Shown here: positions 6,878-15,147 of the stretch, piece after piece
Layout of the letters: each line of letters starts with the position of its first letter
Numbering within the stretch: the stretch's first letter is position 1
Source of the DNA: Aestuariivita sp.
GTDB lineage: Bacteria > Pseudomonadota > Alphaproteobacteria > Rhodobacterales > Rhodobacteraceae
Length of the DNA stretch: 64,000 nucleotides
Assembly: GCA_018401465.1 (NCBI GenBank)
Contig: JAGYKE010000004.1
Coordinates: forward strand, 434,001-498,000
Direction of reading: 5' to 3'
The notes under the pieces: generated by a model
Told to the model about the DNA's origin: nothing
Databases searched by the model: none
Seen by the model: only the letters and a program-made list of their open reading frames with translations
Made by a program: the position numbers and the translations under genes

Positions 6878-7657
6878 TCAGGTGAAGCGCCGCGCAAAGC
6901 GGGCATCTGCGGGCCGCATCGGGGTCTGATCGCCCAGGTCGGCGTCGAGCCAGTCTTCCGCTATGGGCGCCAGCCGCAGATAGGCCGCCGCCACCGCCGC
7001 GCGTGGGTCGCGCAGGGGCGCATCTTCTGGCATGAGCTGCGGGACCGGCACGGCATGGCGCAGCACGATCCGTCGCCAGCGATGGATCAGCAGCATCCGC
7101 GCCGCCGCCGCATCCAGCGGATCGGACAGCGGGGCCGCCCCAAGCGCGGCAAGATCCGCGGCAAGCCGGTCGAGCGCCGCGCGCTGCACCGGGTCAAGCA
7201 GCGATCGCCGCCAGTCTTCGGTGATCCGCGTCAGATCGCCGGTGACGATGCAATCGGCGCCTTCGGGTTCCTGCCCGGCGGGGGCAAGCCCCGCGACCGG
7301 CCCCTGCGGGGTCAGCCGCACATGCAGCGCCCAGGCGGCGACCGGTCCCTGCGGCGGGGCATAGATGCGCGCGGTGGCGGGGGCGAAGCTTTCCTCCCCC
7401 TCGGCCGTCAGCCGATAGAGCGAGGTGCGCCCGGCCCGTTCGCTCGTGACCCAGCCGTCGCGGCCAAGGCGCGACAGCGCCGTGCGCAGTGCGCCCGGTT
7501 CCACCCCGATCCGGCCCAGAAGCACACCCAGCCGCGCGGTCGAGATCACGCCACCCCGATGCTGGACCAGATCACCGAAGACCGTGATCACCAGCGACCA
7601 GACGCGCGGGCGCCCGTCGGCATGCAGCGAAAACAGAAGGGGGGCAAGCGGGTCCAT
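6878..7657 (-). CDS. PaaX family transcriptional regulator
   Basis: A 259-aa repressor-type regulator with an N-terminal winged helix (residues about 1-75, including V-W-S-L-V-I-T-V-F-G-D and P-G-A-L-R-T-A-L-S-R-L-G-R-D-G-W-V) and the long PaaX C-terminal region ending in an effector-binding part (R-W-R-R-I-V-L-R-H, then P-V-P-Q-L-M-P). PaaX of E. coli senses phenylacetyl-CoA, but no phenylacetate genes are in this window, so the ligand is open. It is divergent from the transglycosylase gene, with 114 bases between the two starts. Confidence 0.82.
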   Translation of the reverse strand: MDPLAPLLFSLHADGRPRVWSLVITVFGDLVQHRGGVISTARLGVLLGRIGVEPGALRTALSRLGRDGWVTSERAGRTSLYRLTAEGEESFAPATARIYAPPQGPVAAWALHVRLTPQGPVAGLAPAGQEPEGADCIVTGDLTRITEDWRRSLLDPVQRAALDRLAADLAALGAAPLSDPLDAAAARMLLIHRWRRIVLRHAVPVPQLMPEDAPLRDPRAAVAAAYLRLAPIAEDWLDADLGDQTPMRPADARFARRFT

Positions 7658-7771
7658 CGCGCGGATGTATCGCGAAGCCCGGGCCGTGAAAAGCGCCGCG
7701 CGCGGTTTCGGTTGCCCGGCGGCGCGGCGCGGGCCATTCTGGATGGGGTCGTTTTGTTTACCGAGGTTACC

Positions 7772-8569
7772 ATGTACCTGTTCCGTTTCGTGCCTCTTCT
7801 ATGCCTGTCGCTTGCCTCCCTGCCCGCCGCCGCGCTGACCTGCGGCAATACCGGCGCGGGGTTCGAGGCCTGGAAGGCCGATTTCGCGCAGGTCGCGCGC
7901 GCCGAAGGGGTAGGCCAGCGCGGCCTGCAGGCGCTGGCGCTGGCACAATATGCCAGCCGCACCATTTCCGCCGACCGCAATCAGAAAAGCTTCCGCCTGA
8001 GCCTTGAGGAGTTCATGCAGCGGCGCGGGTCGGCCACCATCGTGGCGCAGGGCCGCCAGCGCAAGGCGCGCAGCTCCGATTTCTATGCCGCGCTCGAACG
8101 GCAATACGGCGTGCCCGCGGGCGTGATCATCGCCATCCACGGGATGGAGACCGCCTTTGGCGGGTTCATGGGCGACAGTTCGGTCGTGTCCGCCATCGTG
8201 ACGCTGACCTATGATTGCCGCCGGTCGGAGTTCTTCCGCCCGCATGCCATCGGCGCGCTCAGGCTGGTCGATCAGGGTGCCATCACCGGAGCGACGAAGG
8301 GCGCCAAGCATGGCGAGCTGGGCCATACCCAGTTCCTGCCCGGCAACGCGCTGACCTATGGGGTCGATGCCAATGGCGACGGGCGGGTCGATTTCTACGA
8401 TCAGGCCGACGCGCTGGCCTCGACCGCGAATTTCCTACGGGCCAAGGGCTGGCGCCCGGGCCTTGGCTATCAGCCGGGGGAACCCAATTTCGAAGCGATT
8501 CGCGCGTGGAACGCGGCGTCGGTCTATCAACAGGCCATCGCCATCATGGCCGCCCAAATCGACCGCTGA
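7772..8569 (+). CDS. Lytic murein transglycosylase, MltB type
   Basis: Periplasmic muramidase-like enzyme producing 1,6-anhydro muropeptides. Start placed at ATG 7772 because it opens a clear signal peptide (hydrophobic run ending S-L-P-A-A-A); the product is 265 aa. The catalytic Glu is in AIHGMETAFGGFMGDS, matching the GVET motif of MltB, followed by the family stretch GELGHTQFLPGNALTYGVD and NGDGRVDFYDQADAL. The mature N-terminus carries Cys in T-C-G-N-T-G, which is not a lipobox, so it is probably soluble. Single-gene unit. Confidence 0.88.
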   Translation: MYLFRFVPLLCLSLASLPAAALTCGNTGAGFEAWKADFAQVARAEGVGQRGLQALALAQYASRTISADRNQKSFRLSLEEFMQRRGSATIVAQGRQRKARSSDFYAALERQYGVPAGVIIAIHGMETAFGGFMGDSSVVSAIVTLTYDCRRSEFFRPHAIGALRLVDQGAITGATKGAKHGELGHTQFLPGNALTYGVDANGDGRVDFYDQADALASTANFLRAKGWRPGLGYQPGEPNFEAIRAWNAASVYQQAIAIMAAQIDR

Positions 8570-8689
8570 CGCCCGGGGCGATTGTTTCGCCCCCCGCGTC
8601 AAAGCCATCTGGCCAAGCCGATTGCCCACGCAATGCGCGGATTGCGCCATGTTTCAGGCGTCTTTCCCAACTAGGAAGGGCCTTGACAC

Positions 8690-9415
8690 ATGTTTTCAGA
8701 CAGGAACTGCCCCATGGCGGAGTCCCGAAATTTTCACGCGGCCCTGTGCGAGCCGGAACGCTTTTCCCGCGATGTGCCGCGGATCGGATCGCTCGTGCGG
8801 CGGGTGCTGACGGATCAGGGCATCGCGATCCTTGACGACGGAGCGCGCCCCGGCGCCATCCGCACTGCCGCCTTTTGCCTGACCGTCCGGTCAGCTCCCG
8901 TTCCGGCCCGCATGCCCGCGCGCATCGTCCTGACGCTGACACCCGAGACTGTCTCGCATGATCCCTATCTCGCGCCCGATCTCGTGCTCATCATCGTGAT
9001 GTACCGCCTCACGCAGGCGCTGCGGCCCATCGCGGTCGAATGGCTGGATGCGCAGGCGGTGATCCCGGCCCCCGCCTTCCTTGACGCCTTCGACGGCGTG
9101 GACTGCGCCGACAGCGCGCAGGCCGCACGGTCGCGCCGCGCCTCGGCCCCCGAGATGACCGAGGATCAGCGCATCGCCAACCGCCTGCGCGCCGACAGCT
9201 TCGCCATCCCGCCCACCCGCGCCGAACAGGCGCGCAATGACATCCAGCGGCTCACCGCATGGGCGATGACGGGCTGCGTCGCGACGATTTCGCTGCCGGT
9301 CGCGGCTTCGATCGCCGCCGTGAACCTCATCCGGGGCGAGGATTTCCGCTTGAACACGCAGGTTCTGTCCTTCACCGCGCTTGTCGGCACGGTCTCGGGC
9401 TTCGGCATCTACTGA
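8690..9415 (+). CDS. Hypothetical protein with C-terminal membrane segments
   Basis: Not recognised. The product is 241 aa from ATG 8690 (AGGAAGGG 9 bases upstream); a second ATG at 8714 with AGGAAC before it is a fair alternative. The N-terminal 140 residues look like a soluble domain (alternating hydrophobics, e.g. R-I-V-L-T-L-T-P-E-T-V and L-V-L-I-I-V-M-Y-R-L). A charged linker (about 145-190) leads to two hydrophobic segments at about 194-212 and 222-241, so the C-terminus is probably in the inner membrane. It overlaps the opposite DUF3445 gene by 7 bases at their 3' ends. Confidence 0.7.
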   Translation: MFSDRNCPMAESRNFHAALCEPERFSRDVPRIGSLVRRVLTDQGIAILDDGARPGAIRTAAFCLTVRSAPVPARMPARIVLTLTPETVSHDPYLAPDLVLIIVMYRLTQALRPIAVEWLDAQAVIPAPAFLDAFDGVDCADSAQAARSRRASAPEMTEDQRIANRLRADSFAIPPTRAEQARNDIQRLTAWAMTGCVATISLPVAASIAAVNLIRGEDFRLNTQVLSFTALVGTVSGFGIY

Positions 9416-10167
9416 ACCGGCGGCACGTCCGCCCGCGCCAACACGAAGGTGTGAATGGCGAAGACAACCGCGCCCGAGCGCGGCAGCCGCAGGATCGTCT
9501 GGCGTTCGCAACGCAGATAAGGCCCGTCCGTCGCCCCTGACCCCACCCGCCGCGGCGCATGGACCGACCGCGGCGCATGGAGTTTGGCGTCCTGATACCA
9601 CAGCCGGTTGAACCGCCACAAAGGCCGCCCCGCCTGCACTCCGTCGAACAGCCGCTGCACCCGCCGCGCGATGCCATCATCGTATTTCGCCACCGGCACA
9701 TGGATATCGGTGAGCGGCCGCCCGAACTTCTCGTCGAGCCGCCAGCTCGCCGGGAAACACAGGACCGCGCCGGTCAGCACATGCTCCTGCCCCCGCTTTT
9801 CGAGGATGCAGATATCCTCCTGCAAGACGTGCCCGAGCGTGAGGAACGGCGCGTCCCGGTCGACCTCGACCCGCACCCCGTCAGGCCGCCGCACCGCGCC
9901 GCCCTCCATCGCATAACCCCGCGCCGGATCGCGTTGGAAGAGGTCGATCGCGATCTCCAGCACCTCGCGCGCAGGCCCAAGCGCGCCCTCCTCCGCCATC
10001 AGCACCTCGCCGCGCCGGCCCGCCAGCAGTTCCGCCCGCCGCGCCATCTGGCCCGCATGGGCGTCGTCGGTCATCGTCCAGTCATCGGGGCCGAGCGGCG
10101 CAATCCCCGGCAAGGGCTGCACCGCATGCGGATCGAAGGGCAGTCGCTTCTGCAAAACCTCGGTCAT
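9409..10167 (-). CDS. DUF3445 / heme-dependent oxidative N-demethylase family protein
   Basis: A 252-aa member of the DUF3445 family, whose characterised members are heme-dependent oxidative demethylases of secondary amines. Start set at ATG 10165-10167 with GGGAAGG upstream. Typical stretches: LPFDPHAVQPLPGIAPLGP at the N-terminus, VQEDICILEKR-like LQEDICILEKR, V-L-C-F-P-A-S-W-R-L-D-E-K-F-G-R-P-L, H-V-P-V-A-K-Y, and a C-terminal R-C-E-R-Q-T-I-L-R-L-P-R-S-G-A-V-V-F. Divergent from dddP across 109 bases. It could serve methylated-amine use beside DMSP use, but the substrate is not shown by the sequence. Confidence 0.8.
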   Translation of the reverse strand: MTEVLQKRLPFDPHAVQPLPGIAPLGPDDWTMTDDAHAGQMARRAELLAGRRGEVLMAEEGALGPAREVLEIAIDLFQRDPARGYAMEGGAVRRPDGVRVEVDRDAPFLTLGHVLQEDICILEKRGQEHVLTGAVLCFPASWRLDEKFGRPLTDIHVPVAKYDDGIARRVQRLFDGVQAGRPLWRFNRLWYQDAKLHAPRSVHAPRRVGSGATDGPYLRCERQTILRLPRSGAVVFAIHTFVLARADVPPVQ

Positions 10168-10247
10168 TCCCAGCCTTCCCCGTTCCCCGAAAACGACGCC
10201 CCGCGCTGTCGCATCCGGACAAAACCCGCCCTGTCCCCCCGGGCATA

Positions 10248-10261
10248 CTGGACCGGTCCAG
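10248..10261. promoter_or_regulatory. Perfect 14-bp palindrome upstream of dddP (candidate operator)
   Basis: CTGGACCGGTCCAG is a perfect inverted repeat ending 15 bases before the dddP start and inside the divergent dddP/DUF3445 promoter region. A nearly identical palindrome, TGGACCAGTCCA, precedes the ABC transporter operon at 25395-25406. Likely a regulator-binding site; the regulator is unknown. Confidence 0.55.
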
Positions 10262-10276
10262 CAGCCGAGGCGCCCC

Positions 10277-11617
10277 ATGAACACCCATTTCCGCGACACC
10301 CGCAAGATCGACCCGACCCGCGGCGACCGCCTGCCCGACGGCACCCCGAACGACAATGACCGGGTGGAGATCGGGCCGACCCAGCTTGCCTATCGCGAAT
10401 GGGAAGGCGCGGGGTTGACGCTCCCCAACCTCGACCGCATGCGCGACTTCCGCTGGCGGCGCCTCACGCAGGCCATCGTGGACCGCGGTTATGGCGGTCT
10501 TCTGATGTTCGACCCGCTGAACATCCGCTATGCGACAGACTCGACCAACATGCAGCTCTGGAACACCCACAACCCGTTCCGCGCGGTCCTGCTCTGCGCC
10601 GACGGCTACATAGTGATCTGGGATTACAAGAACTCGCCCTTCCTTTCGACCTTCAACCCGCTGGTGCGCGAACAGCGGTCGGGCGCGGACCTGTTCTATT
10701 TCGACCGGGGCGACAAGGTGGATGTGGCGGCCGACGTCTTTTCCAACGAGGTGCGCGTCCTGCTGGCCGAACACGCCCCCGGCAACAAGCGCCTTGCCGT
10801 CGACAAGATCATGCTGCACGGCCTGCGCGCGCTCGAGGCGCAGCGGTTCGAGATCATGGAGGGCGAAGAGGTCACCGAGAAAACCCGCGCCATCAAGGGC
10901 CCCGATGAAATCCTTGCCATGCGCTGCGCGTCCCACGCCTGTGAAAGCGCGGTGGCCGCGATGGAGGTCTTTGCCCGCCAGAACGTGCCGAACGGCAATA
11001 CGTCCGAGGATGACATCTGGGCCGTCCTGCACGCCGAGAACATCAAACGCGGCGGCGAATGGATCGAAACCCGGCTTCTGGCATCCGGCCCCCGCACCAA
11101 CCCGTGGTTTCAGGAATGCGGGCCGCGCATCGTGCAGAACAATGAAATCGTGGCGTTTGATACCGACCTGATCGGCAGCTACGGCATCTGCGTCGATATC
11201 AGCCGCACCTGGTGGATCGGCGACCGCAAGCCCACCAACGCCATGATCGACGCCATGCGCCACGCGCATGAGCATATCCAGACGAACATGGCCATGCTGA
11301 AACCGGGCGTCACGATCCCCGAACTGATCGCGGGGTGCCACAGGCTCGACGACCGGTTCCAGAAGCAGAAATACGGCTGCATGATGCATGGCGTGGGCCT
11401 GTGCGATGAATGGCCCTTGGTCGCCTATCCCGACACGGCGGTGGCGGGCGCGTTCGACTATGCCTTGGAGCCCGGCATGACGCTGTGTGTCGAGGCGCTG
11501 GTCAGCCCCGAGGGCGGCGATTTCTCGATCAAGCTGGAAGATCAGGTGCTGATCACCGAAGACGGGTTCGAGAACCTGACGGAATATCCGTTCGATGCGG
11601 CGTTGATGGGGGAGTGA
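10277..11617 (+). CDS. dddP: DMSP lyase DddP (M24 peptidase fold)
   Basis: Cleaves dimethylsulfoniopropionate to dimethyl sulfide and acrylate in the cytoplasm. The 446-aa product has the creatinase/peptidase M24 fold. The six metal ligands reported for Roseobacter DddP fall at the same numbers here: Asp295, Asp297, Asp307, His371, Glu406, Glu421, in FDTDLIGSYGICVDIS, HGVGLCDEWP and EALVSPEGGDFSIKLED. The N-terminus (M-N-T-H-F-R-D-T-R-K-I-D-P) is also typical. Monocistronic, followed by strong hairpins. This is a marker of marine Roseobacter-type DMSP use. Confidence 0.97.
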   Translation: MNTHFRDTRKIDPTRGDRLPDGTPNDNDRVEIGPTQLAYREWEGAGLTLPNLDRMRDFRWRRLTQAIVDRGYGGLLMFDPLNIRYATDSTNMQLWNTHNPFRAVLLCADGYIVIWDYKNSPFLSTFNPLVREQRSGADLFYFDRGDKVDVAADVFSNEVRVLLAEHAPGNKRLAVDKIMLHGLRALEAQRFEIMEGEEVTEKTRAIKGPDEILAMRCASHACESAVAAMEVFARQNVPNGNTSEDDIWAVLHAENIKRGGEWIETRLLASGPRTNPWFQECGPRIVQNNEIVAFDTDLIGSYGICVDISRTWWIGDRKPTNAMIDAMRHAHEHIQTNMAMLKPGVTIPELIAGCHRLDDRFQKQKYGCMMHGVGLCDEWPLVAYPDTAVAGAFDYALEPGMTLCVEALVSPEGGDFSIKLEDQVLITEDGFENLTEYPFDAALMGE

Positions 11618-11644
11618 TTGGCAGGGTCCGACGCGGACGCTGCA

Positions 11645-11791
11645 CGGGACCCTGACGCAGGGTCCCGGTTCGCTTGCGCGACCGTTCCGCCAGACCCCGG
11701 AAACCGCGTCGGTTTCCTAGGCGGATCGTGCGTCACGATCCGCGGGTGCGACATCGATCATGAACCGTAGGGTGAGTGAAACCCACCCTAC
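11645..11791. repeat. Array of four consecutive hairpins downstream of dddP
   Basis: Four perfect stems follow one another: 11645-11654/11658-11667 (10 bp, 3-nt loop), 11699-11705/11711-11717 (7 bp), 11721-11730/11734-11743 (10 bp, 3-nt loop) and 11767-11774/11784-11791 (8 bp, GTAGGGTG/CACCCTAC). None has a long U-tract. A fifth, imperfect one lies at 11972-11984/12006-12018. The first may end dddP transcription. The rest look like dispersed palindromic elements collected in one spacer. Confidence 0.7.
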
Positions 11792-11958
11792 ACCCCGACC
11801 AGCCCCCGCCTTTCCCTCACCGCCGCGCGGATCAGCGCCCTGACGACCGGGCGCGCCACCACGGCCACCGACGCGACCTTCACGTGGCGCAGCGCCTTGC
11901 CCGTGCCCGGCAACAGCCCTTCCGGATCAGTCAGGATGACAGCCTGCTCCGACCCGGA
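11788..11958 (-). pseudogene. C-terminal remnant of a DUF1801 protein
   Basis: The minus strand reads E-Q-A-V-I-L-T-D-P-E-G-L-L-P-G-T-G-K, then L-R-H-V-K-V-A-S-V, then A-L-I-R-A-A-V-R, then a TAG at 11788-11790. The pattern ILTDPEGLL...GK..RHVK...ALIR is that of the DUF1801 (YdhG-like) C-terminus. Directly upstream there is an in-frame TAA (11959-11961) and no start codon, so only about 56 codons of a gene of about 130 codons remain. The stop codon lies in the arm of the fourth hairpin, as if palindromic elements had inserted around a decaying gene. Confidence 0.6.
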
Positions 11959-12075
11959 TTATTCCCGCAAAGGTGGATTCGCACCGGGCCCCAACCCTTA
12001 CCAAAGCGTGAATCCGCCCCTGTAACCCCTTGAAATTGCTGGCGCGGAAAGGCGTCCCATCGTGGGACGCCCCGG

Positions 12076-14004
12076 TCAGGCTCGCTTTTCGCCGATCCGC
12101 GCGACGCCGAGGACGTCGAGAACCCGTCCCTCGATATCCGCGGCGTTCATACCGGCCACGGCGTACATGTCCGCCGGGTTCGCCTGATCGATGAAGATGT
12201 CGGGCAGGACCATGGACCGGAACTTCAGCCCCCGGTCGAACACGCCCTCGTCGGCCAGCAACTGCGCGACGTGGGAGCCGAAGCCGCCGACCGCGCCTTC
12301 CTCGATCGTGATCAGCGCCTCATGCGTCGCGGCAAGCCGCAGGATCAGATCGCGGTCCAAGGGCTTCGCGAACCGCGCATCCGCCACAGTCGGCCCCAGC
12401 CCCTTCGCCTCCAGCGCCTCGGCCGCCTTCATCACCTCGGACAGACGTGTGCCAAAGGACAGGATCGCCACGCGCCCGCCTTCGCGGATCATCCGGCCCT
12501 TGCCGATCTCGAGCGGCTGGCCGCGTTCCGGCATCTCGACGCCCACGCCTTCGCCCCGCGGGAAGCGGAAGGCGATGGGCCCGTCTTCATGCGCGGCCGC
12601 GGTGGCAACCATGTGGACCAGCTCTGCCTCGTCTGCCGCAGCCATCACCACGAACCCGGGCAAATTGGCCAGAAACGCCACATCGAACGACCCCGCATGG
12701 GTTGCACCATCCGCCCCCACCAGCCCCGCGCGGTCGATGGCGAAACGCACGGGAAGACGCTGGATCGCGACATCGTGGACGATCTGGTCATAGCCGCGCT
12801 GCAGGAAGGTGGAATACATCGTGCAGAAGGGTTTCATCCCCCCGGCGGCAAGCGCCGCGCAGAAGGTCACGCCATGCTGTTCGGCGATGCCGACGTCAAA
12901 GCACCGGCTGGGATAGCGTTCGGCAAAGAGGTTCAGCCCGGTCCCGTCCGGCATCGCCGCCGTCACCGCCACGATCTTGTCGTCGCGTGCCGCCTCGGCC
13001 AGCAGGGCGTCGGCGAAGACGCGGGTGTAGCTGGGCGCGTTGGACGGCGTCTTGACCTGTTCGCCGGTGACGACGTCGAACCGTGCTGTCGCATGCCCCC
13101 GGTCGCGGGCGCGTTCGGCCGGGGCATATCCCTTGCCCTTCTTCGTCAGCACATGGATCAGGATCGGCCCCGTCGCCCGCGCCTTGACCGTGCGCAGGAC
13201 CGGCAGCAACTGGTCCAGATCATGCCCGTCGATGGGGCCGAGGTAGCTGAACCCCAGTTCCTCGAACAGCGTGCCGCCGACGGCGAGACCCTTGAGCATG
13301 TCCTTCGCGCGCTTGGCGCCTTCACGGAAGGGTTCGGGCAGGAAGGATATCGCCCCCTTGGCGGCGGCCTTCAGCTCCTGAAACGGTTCTTCTGCGTAAA
13401 GGCGGCTCAGATAGGACGACAACGCACCGACCGGCGGGGCGATCGACATCTCGTTGTCGTTGAGGATCACGAAGAGGCGCTTCTTGAGGTGGCCCGCGTT
13501 GTTCATCGCCTCGAACGCCATGCCCGCGGACATCGATCCGTCGCCGATCACCGCGATGGCATCACCCAGCCCTTCGGGCGTCACCCCGCCCAGATCGCGC
13601 GCCACGGCAAAGCCCAACGCCGCGCTGATGGAGGTCGAGGAATGCGCGGCCCCGAACGGGTCATAAGGGGACTCGCTCCGCTTGGTGAAGCCCGACAGCC
13701 CGTCCTTCATCCGCAGCGTGCGGATGCGGTCGCGGCGGCCGGTCAGGATCTTGTGCGGGTAACACTGGTGACCCACGTCCCAGATCACCTTGTCGCGCGG
13801 CGTGTCGAAGACTGCGTGCAGCGCGACAGTCAGTTCCACGACGCCAAGGCCAGCACCCAGATGCCCGCCGGTGACCGACACCGCGCTGATCGTCTCGGCG
13901 CGCAGTTCATCCGCCAACTGGCGCAGTTGCCGGTCGCTCAGCGCCTTCAGATCGGCGGGCCGCTCGACCTGATCCAGAAGCGGGGTATGCGGGCGGTCAG
14001 TCAT
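12076..14004 (-). CDS. dxs: 1-Deoxy-D-xylulose-5-phosphate synthase, housekeeping copy
   Basis: First step of the MEP isoprenoid pathway: pyruvate plus glyceraldehyde 3-phosphate gives DXP, with thiamine diphosphate. The 642-aa product starts at ATG 14002-14004 ([10 protein letters not shown]). The ThDP site is in [18 protein letters not shown], the catalytic Glu in [11 protein letters not shown], and the C-terminal transketolase domain includes [11 protein letters not shown]. It lies downstream of ispA and xseB on the same strand, the usual alphaproteobacterial arrangement. A second dxs (33442-35358) sits in the photosynthesis cluster. Confidence 0.97.
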   Translation of the reverse strand: MTDRPHTPLLDQVERPADLKALSDRQLRQLADELRAETISAVSVTGGHLGAGLGVVELTVALHAVFDTPRDKVIWDVGHQCYPHKILTGRRDRIRTLRMKDGLSGFTKRSESPYDPFGAAHSSTSISAALGFAVARDLGGVTPEGLGDAIAVIGDGSMSAGMAFEAMNNAGHLKKRLFVILNDNEMSIAPPVGALSSYLSRLYAEEPFQELKAAAKGAISFLPEPFREGAKRAKDMLKGLAVGGTLFEELGFSYLGPIDGHDLDQLLPVLRTVKARATGPILIHVLTKKGKGYAPAERARDRGHATARFDVVTGEQVKTPSNAPSYTRVFADALLAEAARDDKIVAVTAAMPDGTGLNLFAERYPSRCFDVGIAEQHGVTFCAALAAGGMKPFCTMYSTFLQRGYDQIVHDVAIQRLPVRFAIDRAGLVGADGATHAGSFDVAFLANLPGFVVMAAADEAELVHMVATAAAHEDGPIAFRFPRGEGVGVEMPERGQPLEIGKGRMIREGGRVAILSFGTRLSEVMKAAEALEAKGLGPTVADARFAKPLDRDLILRLAATHEALITIEEGAVGGFGSHVAQLLADEGVFDRGLKFRSMVLPDIFIDQANPADMYAVAGMNAADIEGRVLDVLGVARIGEKRA

Positions 14005-14032
14005 CAATCGTCTTCCGGTGCAAGCGCGCGCG

Positions 14033-14908
14033 TCAGTGACGGCGCGAGATAACGAAACGGGCAGCGTCCCGCAAGCAATCTGCCCCGTCCCCGTAGGCAC
14101 CTAGCGCATCGCAGGCTTCGGTCACCAGATCGGCCGCGCGGCGTTTCGCCCCGTCAAGGCCCAGCAGCGACACGAAGGTCGCCTTGCCCGCGCCCGCATC
14201 CTTGCCGACGGCCTTGCCCACGGTCGCCGCGTCGCCTTCGACGTCAAGGATGTCATCCGCGATCTGGAACGCGAGGCCCAGCGCGCGGGCATAGGCCGAC
14301 AGCGCGGCGGTGTCCGCCCCCGCCAGCCGCGCGCCCGCTTGCGCCGACCATTCGATCAGCGCCCCGGTCTTGCCCGCCTGCAGCGCCGTGATCTCGTCCA
14401 GCGTCAGGGGCCGTCCTGCGGTTTCGGCCGCGATATCCAGCGCCTGGCCCAGAACCATCCCCTGCGCCCCCGCCGCCCGCGCAAGGCTGAGGGCCAGATC
14501 GGCGCGCACCTCGCCGGGACCCACCTCGGGGTGGGCGGCGAATTCGAAGGCCAGAGTCTGCAGCGCGTCGCCCGCCAGCACGGCGGTGGCTTCGTCCCAC
14601 TTGCGGTGCACGGTGGGGCGGCCGCGGCGCAGGTCGTCGTCGTCCATGCAGGGCAGGTCGTCATGGACCAGCGAATAGGCATGGAGCGCCTCGATCGCAC
14701 AGGCGGGCCAGATCGCGCGGGCCCCGTCCACGCCATGCAGGCGCGCGCTTTCCAGTACGAGGAACCCGCGCAGACGCTTGCCCCCTTCGGCGGCATAGGC
14801 CATGGCGCGGATCACCGGCAGATCGCCGAAGCGCCCGATTTCGGCCGCCAGATGCGCCTCGATCCGCGCGGCGTCGGCGGCAAGGCGGTCGGGGAAGGAC
14901 AATGTCAC
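14033..14908 (-). CDS. ispA: Farnesyl/geranyl diphosphate synthase (polyprenyl synthetase family)
   Basis: Condenses IPP with DMAPP and GPP to make farnesyl diphosphate for quinones, undecaprenol and carotenoids. The 291-aa product has the first Asp-rich motif in [15 protein letters not shown] and the second in [13 protein letters not shown], with the Lys/Arg IPP site in EGGKRLRGF. It lies between xseB (4-base overlap) and dxs (28-base gap), so it is co-transcribed with the enzyme that feeds it. The CrtE paralogue at 45635-46504 serves the C20 branch. Confidence 0.93.
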   Translation of the reverse strand: MTLSFPDRLAADAARIEAHLAAEIGRFGDLPVIRAMAYAAEGGKRLRGFLVLESARLHGVDGARAIWPACAIEALHAYSLVHDDLPCMDDDDLRRGRPTVHRKWDEATAVLAGDALQTLAFEFAAHPEVGPGEVRADLALSLARAAGAQGMVLGQALDIAAETAGRPLTLDEITALQAGKTGALIEWSAQAGARLAGADTAALSAYARALGLAFQIADDILDVEGDAATVGKAVGKDAGAGKATFVSLLGLDGAKRRAADLVTEACDALGAYGDGADCLRDAARFVISRRH

Positions 14909-15147
14909 ATCCCCTCGACCGGCTTCGTGCCGGTCGGGTTGCCGTCAGTATCCAGCGTGATCTGGGCGACTTTCTCTTCGGCGCGCTTCAGCTCGTCCTC
15001 GCAGCGCTTCTTGAGCGCCGCGCCGCGTTCATAAAGCGCGATCGAGGCGTCGAGCGCGACATCCCCCCGCTCCAGCTTGTCGACCACGGCTTCAAGCTCG
15101 CGCATGGCCTCTTCAAAGCTCATCTCGGATACGGGTTTTTCGGTCAT
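14905..15147 (-). CDS. xseB: Exodeoxyribonuclease VII small subunit
   Basis: Small subunit that binds the XseA nuclease; the enzyme degrades single-stranded DNA. The 80-aa product is made of two antiparallel helices with the family motif MSFEEAMRELEAVVDKLERG and the second-helix segment A-S-I-A-L-Y-E-R-G. It overlaps ispA by 4 bases and the deacetylase-family gene by 4 bases, so it is translationally coupled on both sides. xseA is not in the window, as is common in this group. Confidence 0.93.
   Translation of the reverse strand: MTEKPVSEMSFEEAMRELEAVVDKLERGDVALDASIALYERGAALKKRCEDELKRAEEKVAQITLDTDGNPTGTKPVEGM

Noticed and set aside
8683-8688. TTGACA upstream of the hypothetical membrane protein as a -35 box
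   Set aside because: It overlaps the ribosome-site-to-ATG space of the chosen start, and no -10 is found at the right distance.
11776-12033. An 85-codon plus-strand frame downstream of dddP
   Set aside because: Pro/Arg/Gln-rich and starting inside a hairpin; the opposite strand carries the DUF1801 remnant instead.
12271-14052. A 593-codon plus-strand frame opposite dxs
   Set aside because: Antisense shadow in GC-rich DNA; composition is Arg/His/Gln-rich and it has no recognisable domain, while dxs is certain.
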